Source of the DNA: Bifidobacterium sp.
Lineage (GTDB): Bacteria > Actinomycetota > Actinomycetes > Actinomycetales > Bifidobacteriaceae
DNA length: 64,000 nucleotides
Assembly (NCBI GenBank): GCA_024104275.1
Contig: JAGGHK010000005.1
Span: 52,564 to 116,563, forward strand
Reading direction: 5' to 3'
Positions within the stretch are counted from its first letter, which is position 1; each line of letters starts with the position of its first letter. Below, in pieces: positions 53,825 to 61,333 of the stretch. A program made the position numbers and the translations under genes. The notes under the pieces were generated by a model. The model had not been told where the DNA came from, made no database searches, and saw nothing but the letters and a program-made list of their open reading frames with translations.

Positions 53825-55036
53825 ATGAAGTACGATTTCACATCGATTATGGACCGGCATGGCAAGGATGCCGTCGCCGTCGACGGGCTGGGGTCGCGTC
53901 CGGGTTTTGCGCCGGATCCGCCGAAGGATGGGTTTGATGTTATCCCGATGTGGATCGCTGACATGAATTTCCCCACCGTCCCGACGATTCAGGACGCGAT
54001 TATCGAGCGCGCGGAGCACCCTGCGTTCGGGTACTTCAATCCTACCGACGAGTATTACGATTCGATTATCGACTGGCAGAAGACGCGCAACGGCGTCACT
54101 GGACTGAAGCCGGAGGATATCGGTTACGAAAACGGCGTTTTGGGCGGGGTCGTTTCCACCGTCACTTCGTTCGCGGCGCCCGGCGACGCGGTGTTGCTGC
54201 ACAGCCCGACCTACGTCGGCTTCACCAACGCCATCGAATCCAACGGCTATCACATCGTCCACTCGCCGCTCAAGCGCGACGAAAACGGCGTGTGGCGCAT
54301 GGACTTCGAAGATATGGACAAGAAGCTCAAGGAAAACAACATCCACGTCGCCGTCTTCTGCAGCCCGCACAACCCTTGCGGCCGCGTCTGGGAGCGCTGG
54401 GAGATCGAAAAGGCGATGGAGGTCTACCGCGACAACGATTGTGTGGTCATTTCCGATGAGATTTGGTCCGATATCATCCTTGGCGACCACAAGCACATCC
54501 CGACCCAATCCGTGAGCGAGGACGCGCGCAACCGCGTCGCCGCGATGTATGCGCCGAGCAAGACCTTCAACCTGGCCGGACTCGTGGGCTCGTACCATAT
54601 CATCTACAACAAGTACCTGCGCGACCGCGTCACGTCGAAAGGCGCGAAGCCCGAATACAACGCCATGAACGTCCTGTCGATGCACGCGCTGATCGGCGCC
54701 TACAAGCCCGAAGGCCACGAGTGGGTCGACGAGCTGCGGCAGGTGCTTACCGGCAATGTCGATTACGTCTGCGACTACTTCACCGAGCACTTCCCGCAGG
54801 TCACGTTCGGCCATCCCGAGGGCACCTACATGCTCTTCCTCGACTGCTCCGCCTGGTGCGAGGCGCACAACGTCACGCTCGACGAGCTGCTGAAGCGCGC
54901 GTGGAACGTTGGCGTCGCCGTGCAGGACGGCCGCCAGTTCAAGGCTCCGTGCGCGATCCGCATGAACGTCGCCCTTCCGCTTTCTCGCGTCAAGGAAGCG
55001 ATGGAGCGCCTGTCGAAGTACGTTTTCGTGGACTGA
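53825..55036 (+). CDS. PLP-dependent aminotransferase/C-S lyase (MalY/PatB family)
   Basis: Family members cleave cystathionine-type C-S bonds to homocysteine or act as aminotransferases. At 403 aa it has the usual length. Conserved features include IPMWIADMNFPT at the start, the PLP-contacting SPTYVGF, the FCSPHNPCGRVW block and the Schiff-base lysine in APSKTFNLAG (residue about 246). The ATG at 53825 has GGAG 7 nt upstream; an ATG at 53819 is less well spaced. A terminator follows. Confidence 0.92.
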   Translation: MKYDFTSIMDRHGKDAVAVDGLGSRPGFAPDPPKDGFDVIPMWIADMNFPTVPTIQDAIIERAEHPAFGYFNPTDEYYDSIIDWQKTRNGVTGLKPEDIGYENGVLGGVVSTVTSFAAPGDAVLLHSPTYVGFTNAIESNGYHIVHSPLKRDENGVWRMDFEDMDKKLKENNIHVAVFCSPHNPCGRVWERWEIEKAMEVYRDNDCVVISDEIWSDIILGDHKHIPTQSVSEDARNRVAAMYAPSKTFNLAGLVGSYHIIYNKYLRDRVTSKGAKPEYNAMNVLSMHALIGAYKPEGHEWVDELRQVLTGNVDYVCDYFTEHFPQVTFGHPEGTYMLFLDCSAWCEAHNVTLDELLKRAWNVGVAVQDGRQFKAPCAIRMNVALPLSRVKEAMERLSKYVFVD

Positions 55037-55065
55037 GTCGTTATCGTTTTGCCTAATTGTGAATT

Positions 55066-55106
55066 GTGCGCTGCTCAAGGATGTTCGAACGGCGCACTGT
55101 TTGTTT
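55066..55106 (+). terminator. Terminator after the MalY/PatB-like gene
   Basis: GTGCGC (55066) pairs with GCGCAC (55092-55097) around a 20-nt loop and is followed by TGTTTGTTTTG. Confidence 0.7.
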
Positions 55107-55163
55107 TGATTCGTTATACTGACGATGTTGTTGAAACAAGAATAATGTATTCCGTAAAACGCA

Positions 55164-55379
55164 TCATTCGTAATGGTCGCGGGCTGAAAGAATGCAAAGT
55201 TCATCGTCACAAACTGTGTAAATAATACGATTCGCGCTGTCGATGCGCCGCGACCAGGCGCCTTCCAGCCCCCACTTCAGAGGTTCGGGTTTACCAATTC
55301 CTTCAAACGGGGTTCTCAGCATGTTCGTAATGAGCGTGTTGATCCGTTTGAGGGTTTTCTCGTCCTGCCGCTGCCAGTT
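55164..55379 (-). pseudogene. yoeB: YoeB-family toxin fragment
   Basis: The minus strand from AAC at 55379 to the TGA at 55164-55166 reads NWQRQDEKTLKRINTLI, then RTPFEGIGKPEPLKW, GAWSRRID and ILSARDHYE. This matches YoeB mRNA-interferase toxins from about residue 16 to the end, including the WSRRI block and the C-terminal His-Tyr of RDHYE. The first approximately 15 residues and start codon are missing, replaced by the ketopantoate-reductase-like sequence in another frame. No YefM antitoxin gene was found next to it. The pair therefore survives only as a relic. Confidence 0.8.
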
Positions 55380-55890
55380 CCTTCTCCACCGGCGTCACCT
55401 CGCCGCTCATCGAGCAGATGTGCATGCTTCCGCTGCCGAGTTCGCCTTGGAAATCGACCTCGCCGGGCGCGATGAAGGAGCTTCCCTGCATCGCGGTGCC
55501 GCCATAAACGCGGTCCTTCGGGAAGTACTTGAGGATCTTTTCGAAGTGGCCCCAGCCGTTCATCGCACTGAAGACGACCTGATGATCCTTGAAGAGGCCG
55601 GCATCCGCGCAACGGGTGAGGTAGTTCTGCAGATCCATCTGCTTGACCATGATGATCCAGAGGTCGGGGTCGCCGCCCTTCGCTGCGTACTCTTCCGGCG
55701 AGTAAATATCGGCCTTGACGAGATGACGGCCTTCGTGATCGCGGGAGACGTAGACGTCGCCCTGCTCCTTGACCTTCTTGAGATTCGGCTCCCAGATCTC
55801 AATGTAGTCCACCGGCTGGTGTGCTAATTCCTGCAGCAGCACGCCATATCTGAATCCCATGGCTCCCGCGCCGATGATGCCGTATCTTAT
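55303..55890 (-). pseudogene. Ketopantoate reductase (PanE/ApbA)-like fragment, start and C-terminus lost
   Basis: The frame reads IRYGIIGAGAMGFRYGVLLQ, giving the Rossmann NADPH motif GxGAMG, followed by PanE-like sequence to about GEVTPVEKEL (residue about 170). The open frame then runs out of homology at 55303, overlapping a toxin fragment in another frame. There is no ATG, GTG or TTG before the glycine motif: AAGGG is followed by ATC/ATA codons, and the next ATG (55860) would delete the motif. Full-length enzymes have about 300 residues, so about 130 are missing. It is a remnant. Confidence 0.78.
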
Positions 55891-55902
55891 GATGTTTCCC
55901 TT

Positions 55903-56360
55903 CTAGTTTGCCCCTTGTGGGTATCGCGGCGAGTGCCGCTACAATCTTGTGGACAACATCATGCGGCATTGCCGGTTATTTGCAGTATGCGTGACGGCAG
56001 TAGGGTTTTCAGCTTCGTTTCGTATCGTGGACAATTTTGAGGCGCTTTTGAGACGGTTTGATAATTAAATAGATAAAGGATTAATGTATATTTATATATT
56101 TAATAAATGCAAGCAGCAAGAATAGCGTTTCGTAATTATTCGCCCCGCTGGTCAAAGTGACGGCTTGCGTTTTTTCACATCGGCGAGAATCGTAAGATAT
56201 TGATGATTCTGCCGGTGTCGGCTTTTGGCTAGGAAGGAACCAAGCAAGCGATTATTGTCCGGTTTTAGAGAAATGCGATGGTTGCAATTAGCGATATGCC
56301 GATATAGTGGGATTTAAGTTCAACGGTATATGTAAGTGAGTAGGGAATAAGGAGAACGGT
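55903..56360. other. Intergenic region, nothing identified
   Basis: This approximately 460-bp region has an AT-rich patch at about 56080-56110. Only the AAGGAG ribosome site before the next gene (ATG 56361) is recognisable. Confidence 0.5.
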
Positions 56361-56933
56361 ATGAAGATCACGGTGTATTGCGGCGCGGCAAGCGGGAACG
56401 ACCCGAAGTATGCGGCTGCGGCGAAGCGGCTCGGGGAACGGATTGCGAAGAGCGGCGATGAGCTGGTGTATGGCGGTGGCGGCGTCGGGCTGATGGGCGT
56501 CGTGGCGCAGGCGGTGCTCGATGGCGGCGGCAAGGTGCACGGCATCATGCCGCAGATGCTCATCGATCGCAATGCTGCGGCGAAGGGCCTGACCACGATG
56601 GAGGTTGTCGACGATATGGACGAGCGCAAGCGCAGGATGATGGAGCTCGGCGACGTGCTCATCGCCTTCCCTGGCGGTCCCGGTACGCTGGAGGAGATCG
56701 CGGAAGCCTTCTCGTGGGCGCGAATCGGGCTCAACAACAAGCCTTGCGTTTTCTTCGATTTTGACGGCTACTGGCAGCCGATGGCCCGGATGTTCGACGC
56801 CATGACCGCCGCTGGCTTCCTCACCGCCCCCGACCGCGCGAAGCTCCTCTTCACCGATTCCTACGACGAAATCACGCGTTGGGCCGCGACTTACCAGCCG
56901 CCCAAGATTCGCACCTTCCCCGAGCGGAAGTAA
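56361..56933 (+). CDS. LOG family protein (nucleotide 5'-monophosphate phosphoribohydrolase type)
   Basis: LOG proteins hydrolyse cytokinin nucleotides or other nucleoside monophosphates to base and ribose 5-phosphate. The defining motif is PGGPGTLEE at residues about 114-122, with GGGGVGLMG near 40 and the family start MKITVYCGAASG. The 190-aa length is typical, and AAGGAG lies 6 nt before the ATG. In bifidobacteria the physiological substrate is uncertain. Confidence 0.93.
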   Translation: MKITVYCGAASGNDPKYAAAAKRLGERIAKSGDELVYGGGGVGLMGVVAQAVLDGGGKVHGIMPQMLIDRNAAAKGLTTMEVVDDMDERKRRMMELGDVLIAFPGGPGTLEEIAEAFSWARIGLNNKPCVFFDFDGYWQPMARMFDAMTAAGFLTAPDRAKLLFTDSYDEITRWAATYQPPKIRTFPERK

Positions 56934-57037
56934 TCGGGACAGCAAAAGTTCTGTATTGGTTCTGCGTTTGCGAAACTGCAGGGGCATCGTTTTGTCTGTT
57001 CGCCGAGTTCGGCAGACAAAGCGCTAAGGGAAGCCCA

Positions 57038-57522
57038 TCAATCCGCCTCGGTTTCGCTCTCCCGCCAGAAATCCGCAAGGGTGCCGTTGTGCATCGAGCC
57101 TTTGAGGTCTTTGAAAATCTTGGACACCAGTTCCGCCCGGGCTATGTCCATAAAGCATCCCTTGATCACTTCGAGAAATTTCAAGGTGCCATGAGGCCCT
57201 GTGGCGAGCTCGAGTCTCGTGAACCGTCGGTTAAGAACCTGTGAACTGCTTACGGAAATGTCGCTCAATGACTTATGACTCACTATCTGATGGATGAGTA
57301 TAATCATGTCTTTGCGCATACGCTCATTCACTATCGAATTTTCCGCCAACTGTTCGAGATTACCGTAATGGTAATAAAACGTGGTTCTTGATACCCCGGA
57401 TCTAACCAATATGTTGTCGACTGTTATTTCGTTGAATGGTTTTTGCTCTAAGGTTTGCCAAAAGCATCTTCCATACGCTCCATGGCATTTCGTCCAGGAA
57501 GGGACTTCTTTGGCCTAGACAA
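57038..57522 (-). pseudogene. TetR/AcrR-family regulator, frameshifted
   Basis: The second half (57038 to about 57458) includes the HTH end NILVRSGVSRTTFYYHYGN and a helical ligand domain. The first half, from a TTG at 57522 with AAGGGGA upstream, reads SRPKKSLPGRNAMERMEDAF in a different frame. The frames would join as AFWQTLEQKPFNEITVDN if the T4 run at 57460-57463 were T5. A one-base deletion therefore splits the regulator; the full protein would be about 161 aa, somewhat short for the family. No neighbouring target gene is obvious. Confidence 0.8.
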
Positions 57523-57603
57523 ATCTTCCCCTTGGTTATATGGAATGGATTAACTTCTTTTATGCTAACGTGTATCGCGATTCGATAACACAAACAAATT
57601 TTG

Positions 57604-57957
57604 TTATTTTGTAAACATGCGGTAAGGCGCTTCGGGGCTTACTTTCCGCAGGACCAGCTTCAGGAACCGGTAAATTTCCGTTGCGTTGTCGTCTTTGTCT
57701 TCATTGTCTGAATTTGTGTTGTCGTCCAGTATTCCGTCCGAATAAACCATCGACCAAATCGCTCGTGACCCGTCCTCTACGGTTTCCTGGCCGGCAAAAC
57801 GGAGGCTGCCGAAGTAAACATCACGGTAATGCAGGTTGTCTTTCGCAAACCTGAACTCGTGCGATCCGGAGAATGTGGGTTCGATGGCAGCTGGTTTTAC
57901 GGCGTAGGTGGCGGCTTTTGCGGCGACTAGGAACGACGACAACGGTGTTGAAGGCAT
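57604..57957 (-). CDS. DUF5680-like protein, probably C-terminally shortened
   Basis: The 117-aa product from ATG 57957 (MPSTPLSSFLVAAKAATYAV) contains blocks resembling DUF5680 proteins: NLHYRDVYFGSLRFAGQETV and IWSMVYSDGIL. A Asn/Asp-rich stretch (about residues 77-93) interrupts the domain, and the protein ends at RMFTK, earlier than I recall for the family. An upstream start (58080) gives residues with no homology. The ribosome site is weak. Function unknown. Confidence 0.65.
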   Translation of the reverse strand: MPSTPLSSFLVAAKAATYAVKPAAIEPTFSGSHEFRFAKDNLHYRDVYFGSLRFAGQETVEDGSRAIWSMVYSDGILDDNTNSDNEDKDDNATEIYRFLKLVLRKVSPEAPYRMFTK

Positions 57958-58112
57958 GAAACCAGTGTATCGAGGATGAAACAGTCGGCGGCGGATACGG
58001 CATCGTATAAACGTAAAAAGTGTTGCATGTAGCGGTGCATTTTCGGATTTGTGTAAAATTTGAGGTTCCGGAATCGTCACAGTTTCAACGTTTCCAGAAC
58101 CTCAATCGATGG

Positions 58113-58195
58113 TGCGAGTAGGGGGAGTTGAACCCCCACGAGCATACGCTCACTGCCACCTGAAGACAGCGCGTCTACCATTCCGCCATACTCGC
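58113..58195 (-). tRNA. tRNA-Leu (anticodon CAG)
   Basis: The minus strand folds as a class II tRNA. The acceptor stem starts GCGAGTA (58195), and the anticodon arm is CTGTC-TTCAGGT-GGCAG with anticodon CAG. A long variable arm follows, then the T arm GGGGGTTCAACTCCCCC. The genomic sequence continues with an encoded CCA (58110-58112). Confidence 0.95.
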
Positions 58196-58277
58196 AGACA
58201 AATAATAAGGTTACTGCTCAGCCCCGACGAGCGCAAGGGGGTTCACGGCGAAGCGTGTTGTCGCGCGTCAGGCTCTA

Positions 58278-58329
58278 ACTGAGGAGAAAAGCACCAAAAA
58301 CAGGCCAAAAAGGTGCTTTTCTCCTCAGT
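58278..58329 (-). terminator. Terminator after the nitroreductase gene
   Basis: An 18-bp perfect stem (58278-58295 with 58312-58329; core GAGGAGAAAAGCACC) has a 16-nt A-rich loop. It lies 11 bp after the stop codon of the minus-strand gene. Confidence 0.8.
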
Positions 58330-58340
58330 AACTTGAGGCG

Positions 58341-59216
58341 TTACTTGGACCACTTGAAATTGTCGGTGCCGGCGCCGATTTCGAAGTTGCGTTTGGCGCA
58401 GCCCAAACCGACATGGGCGAAGAGGCCGGGAGTTGCGCGGGCACTGACGGTTTGATTGTCTTCGAGCATGAATTTGAAGGGTTGCTGGCTGAGTGATGTG
58501 GGTGCGAGTGAAGCGGCTTCGACACCACGCTGGAACCAATCGGGGGCATCGGTGAGAGTCGCGCTGGCGCCAAGACTTGCGGGCAACGAGCACAACGAAT
58601 CCAAGGGTTTGCTGTGGTGCTTGGCGCCTGGCCGTGCGGGGTGACCGAACGCAAGAATCCACACCACATGCTCGCCCGGTTCGAGTTTCCACCAGCCAGT
58701 GGTGGCATCGTCGAGCACGGCCCAGGAAGTCGCAAGTCCGAGCTGCACGAGTTTCAGGGCGAGTTGTTCGCCGTAATAACCCACCTTTTCCTCGATTTCG
58801 GCCTCTTCGGGCGGGATCGAGTCGTCAGGTTGCGTAGCTTGGCTTTGATTTTGGCATACGGCTGCTGCTGAATTGTTGGGTTGCGGAGTAGCGGATGAAG
58901 AGGCAGGCGATTGAACCACGTTCGAACTGGAATTTATTTTAGCGACTGGCACCTTTTTAGCCGAATGCAGGTCGTAAGGGACGTCGATTGGAGTAATCAG
59001 CGCGATGGCGTTATGTACACCGCTGAACCGACCGTAATGTGTCTTGTAGCCACAGAAGGCGTCCTCAAGCCCTGAGACCATCTGGAAATGCAGGCCGGAC
59101 GCGGCGTTGCAACGCTTGACTTCAGCGGCGATTTCATCAAGCAGAGTCTTGTCGACCGGTTCGTCGGTATACATACGTACGGAATGGCGCTCCGTCATCG
59201 CCTCGTTCAGATCCAT
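58341..59216 (-). CDS. Nitroreductase family protein
   Basis: This is an FMN-dependent oxidoreductase of unknown substrate. The N-terminus MDLNEAMTERHSVRMYTDEPV is typical (RHSVR contacts FMN). Later blocks include EQLALKLVQLGLATSWAVLD and LAPTSLSQQPFKF. An insertion of about 50 Ser/Asn/Gln/Pro-rich residues sits between the two halves (after VPVAKIN). The ATG at 59216 is supported by AGAGGGG upstream, giving 291 aa rather than the longer frame from 59255. Confidence 0.88.
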   Translation of the reverse strand: MDLNEAMTERHSVRMYTDEPVDKTLLDEIAAEVKRCNAASGLHFQMVSGLEDAFCGYKTHYGRFSGVHNAIALITPIDVPYDLHSAKKVPVAKINSSSNVVQSPASSSATPQPNNSAAAVCQNQSQATQPDDSIPPEEAEIEEKVGYYGEQLALKLVQLGLATSWAVLDDATTGWWKLEPGEHVVWILAFGHPARPGAKHHSKPLDSLCSLPASLGASATLTDAPDWFQRGVEAASLAPTSLSQQPFKFMLEDNQTVSARATPGLFAHVGLGCAKRNFEIGAGTDNFKWSK

Positions 59217-59336
59217 TGTGCCCCTCTGCCTAGTGTCGGTGAACATTTCCATCATACCGATTGGCTTCGTATTCTGCGGCTATGTGCGCCCCGTGACCCA
59301 AGAAAAGTGACGAATGACACCATTCTTGGGCTCCGA

Positions 59337-60998
59337 TCACCCCTTGGAGCCGTGGGCGTAGTAGCGGGCGAGGGTCTCGTCGCGGAACTCGTCGAAGTAG
59401 CCGCCGTCGATGGAGGCGCGGATGTCGTCGAGCAGGCGAATGAAGAAGCGCTCGTTGTGGATGGTGGCCAGCGTTGCGCCGTTGATTTCGTGCGCTCGCA
59501 GCAGGTGGTCGACGTAGGCGCGCGAATAGTGCGTGCACGTATAGCAGTCGCAGCCTTCCTCCAGCGGCCCGAAGTCGCGCTTGTTGGCGGCGCGCTTGAT
59601 GTTGTATCGGCCGTCGCGCGTGTAGATGGCGCCGTTGCGGGCGCAGCGGGCTGGAGCGACGCAGTCGAAGGTGTCGCCGCCGTTCTCTACGCAGGTGAAG
59701 ATATCGTCCACCGCGGCGATTCCCAAGACGTGCCGAGGTCGTGATTCCGGCATTTCGTCGCAGATCCACGCGCAGGTGTCGCCGATGACACGCTTTTCGA
59801 TGGCTCCGCCAATGCCCACGCCGTCAAAGTCGAGCGAGGCGATTTCGCTGGCCGCGCGCCGCCGCAAGTCCTCGTAATTCGCGCCCTGCACCACGCCGTA
59901 TAGCGCCTGATAAGGCTTGTCGACACGAGCCTCGGTCAGCCGCTGGTGCTCGGCGACACAACGTCGCGCCCAGCGGAAGGTGCGTTCGACGGAGCGTTCC
60001 TGATAGCCGCGCGTGTTCATCAGCGTGGTGAGCTCGTCGAACGAGAACATGATGTCCGCGCCGATCTTGTGCTGGATACCCACGGAGATTTCGGCGGAGA
60101 AACGGTGTTTGGAGCCGTCGAGCGGCGACTTGAAGGTGACCCCGTCTTCATCCACGAAAGCCTTGCGCTCGCGGCCGGGCGCGATGACGTCATCCGATTT
60201 CATTCCGGTGACGTCCATCGCCAGCGTCTTCTTGAACCCGGCACCCAGCGAAAGCACCTGGAATCCGCCGGAATCGGTGAAGGTGGGGCCGTCCCAGTTT
60301 TCGAAGCGTGCAAGCCCGCCGGCTTCGTCAATCACAGCCTCGCCGGGGCGCTCAAACAGGTGGAACGCGTTGGAAAGCAGGCATTGTGCGCCGAGCGACT
60401 TCATGGTCTCGGGCAGCACGCCCTTCATGGCCGCCTGCGTCGCGACGGGCACAAACGCCGGAGTGTGAATGTCTCCGTGCGGGGTATGAATGACTCCGGT
60501 TCGTCCGTAGCGAGCGCCCCCGCGCCCCAAGCCGCGCGCCGAATCCGAAAGCCGCGTGTGCTGCTCGAAATAGAACTTGCTGCGGTCGCCGGGCTTGCCG
60601 GGTTCGGCTCCGAGCGGGTGTTCCAACAACCCGGACGCACTCGGCGCAAGCTGCGAACCCGTTGCGGCAGAACGGGTCTGTGCGTATGCCGTGGCCTCCG
60701 AAGCAACGTCCTTATGGCCGGGGACATGGTTCTGAGTATCACTTTGGGCTTTGCCGGAAGCGAGACGTAACGCATGTTCCTTCTCGTTGCGGCTATCGCT
60801 GTTATCGGCTCGTTTACTGGTATCTTCAAGAGATACAGTGTTGTTACCTATGGTTTTGCCGTTGTGGAGGGTACCGGTCGTCGTGCCAATTGTGCCGCTG
60901 CCATTATCCGCGTCATTTGTTATTGTCATACTTTTGTTTTTAGGCTGGTCCGCTGCGCTGTTTGCTGAAATGTTTGAAATATCCATGTCTGTTTCCAT
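59337..60998 (-). CDS. tgt: tRNA-guanine transglycosylase (Tgt) with long N-terminal extension
   Basis: Tgt exchanges guanine-34 for preQ1 or queuine in tRNAs with GUN anticodons. The catalytic domain has VPVATQAAMKGVLPE, the catalytic Asp in FTDSGGFQVLSL, GIGGAIEKRVIG and the zinc site CDCYTCTHYSRAY with a later His. About 140 Ser/Thr/Asn/Asp-rich residues precede it, which is unusual. Starts at 61055, 60998 and 60986 are possible; 60998 has GGAA about 9 nt upstream, giving 553 aa. No other queuosine genes are in the window. Confidence 0.93.
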   Translation of the reverse strand: METDMDISNISANSAADQPKNKSMTITNDADNGSGTIGTTTGTLHNGKTIGNNTVSLEDTSKRADNSDSRNEKEHALRLASGKAQSDTQNHVPGHKDVASEATAYAQTRSAATGSQLAPSASGLLEHPLGAEPGKPGDRSKFYFEQHTRLSDSARGLGRGGARYGRTGVIHTPHGDIHTPAFVPVATQAAMKGVLPETMKSLGAQCLLSNAFHLFERPGEAVIDEAGGLARFENWDGPTFTDSGGFQVLSLGAGFKKTLAMDVTGMKSDDVIAPGRERKAFVDEDGVTFKSPLDGSKHRFSAEISVGIQHKIGADIMFSFDELTTLMNTRGYQERSVERTFRWARRCVAEHQRLTEARVDKPYQALYGVVQGANYEDLRRRAASEIASLDFDGVGIGGAIEKRVIGDTCAWICDEMPESRPRHVLGIAAVDDIFTCVENGGDTFDCVAPARCARNGAIYTRDGRYNIKRAANKRDFGPLEEGCDCYTCTHYSRAYVDHLLRAHEINGATLATIHNERFFIRLLDDIRASIDGGYFDEFRDETLARYYAHGSKG

Positions 60999-61216
60999 TG
61001 TCGCAATTCCGTATCGTCCGCTTTGTCGTCTCGTGGTGCCCCGTGCGGGCCGCATCGTGCGACGAAAGTCAGTCCTAAGTTCACTTTAGGCGAAGCCCAT
61101 ACCACATTATTCACTGGGTGCCGGTTCGGTTTATGGGGGTCTATAAAATAGCCAAAGAACTGGGATTCGGCGAGGATATCAGAAGATTGGAACGAGGTTT
61201 GGAACTTCCTTTCAAT

Positions 61217-61237
61217 AAACGTTCAGGAAACGTTCAG
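61217..61237. promoter_or_regulatory. AAACGTTCAG direct repeat with 11-bp period upstream of htrA
   Basis: Two exact copies lie at 61217-61226 and 61228-61237, one helical turn apart, about 100 bp before the htrA start. The spacing is that of OmpR/PhoB-type response regulator sites. The rest of 60999-61333 shows only a GAGGAG ribosome site. Confidence 0.55.
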
Positions 61238-61333
61238 ACCGGTTGCCTTTACTCGTTACTAGCGGTTCAGGGGTGGTGGAGCGGCAGAGAAGTGCTCGGT
61301 GCCGTGTCCATCCGGAAAATATGAGGAGCAGCA

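Noticed and set aside
61118-61324. A 68-codon frame upstream of htrA
   Set aside because: It has no homology that I recognise and no ribosome site, and it covers the candidate regulatory repeat; more likely leader DNA.
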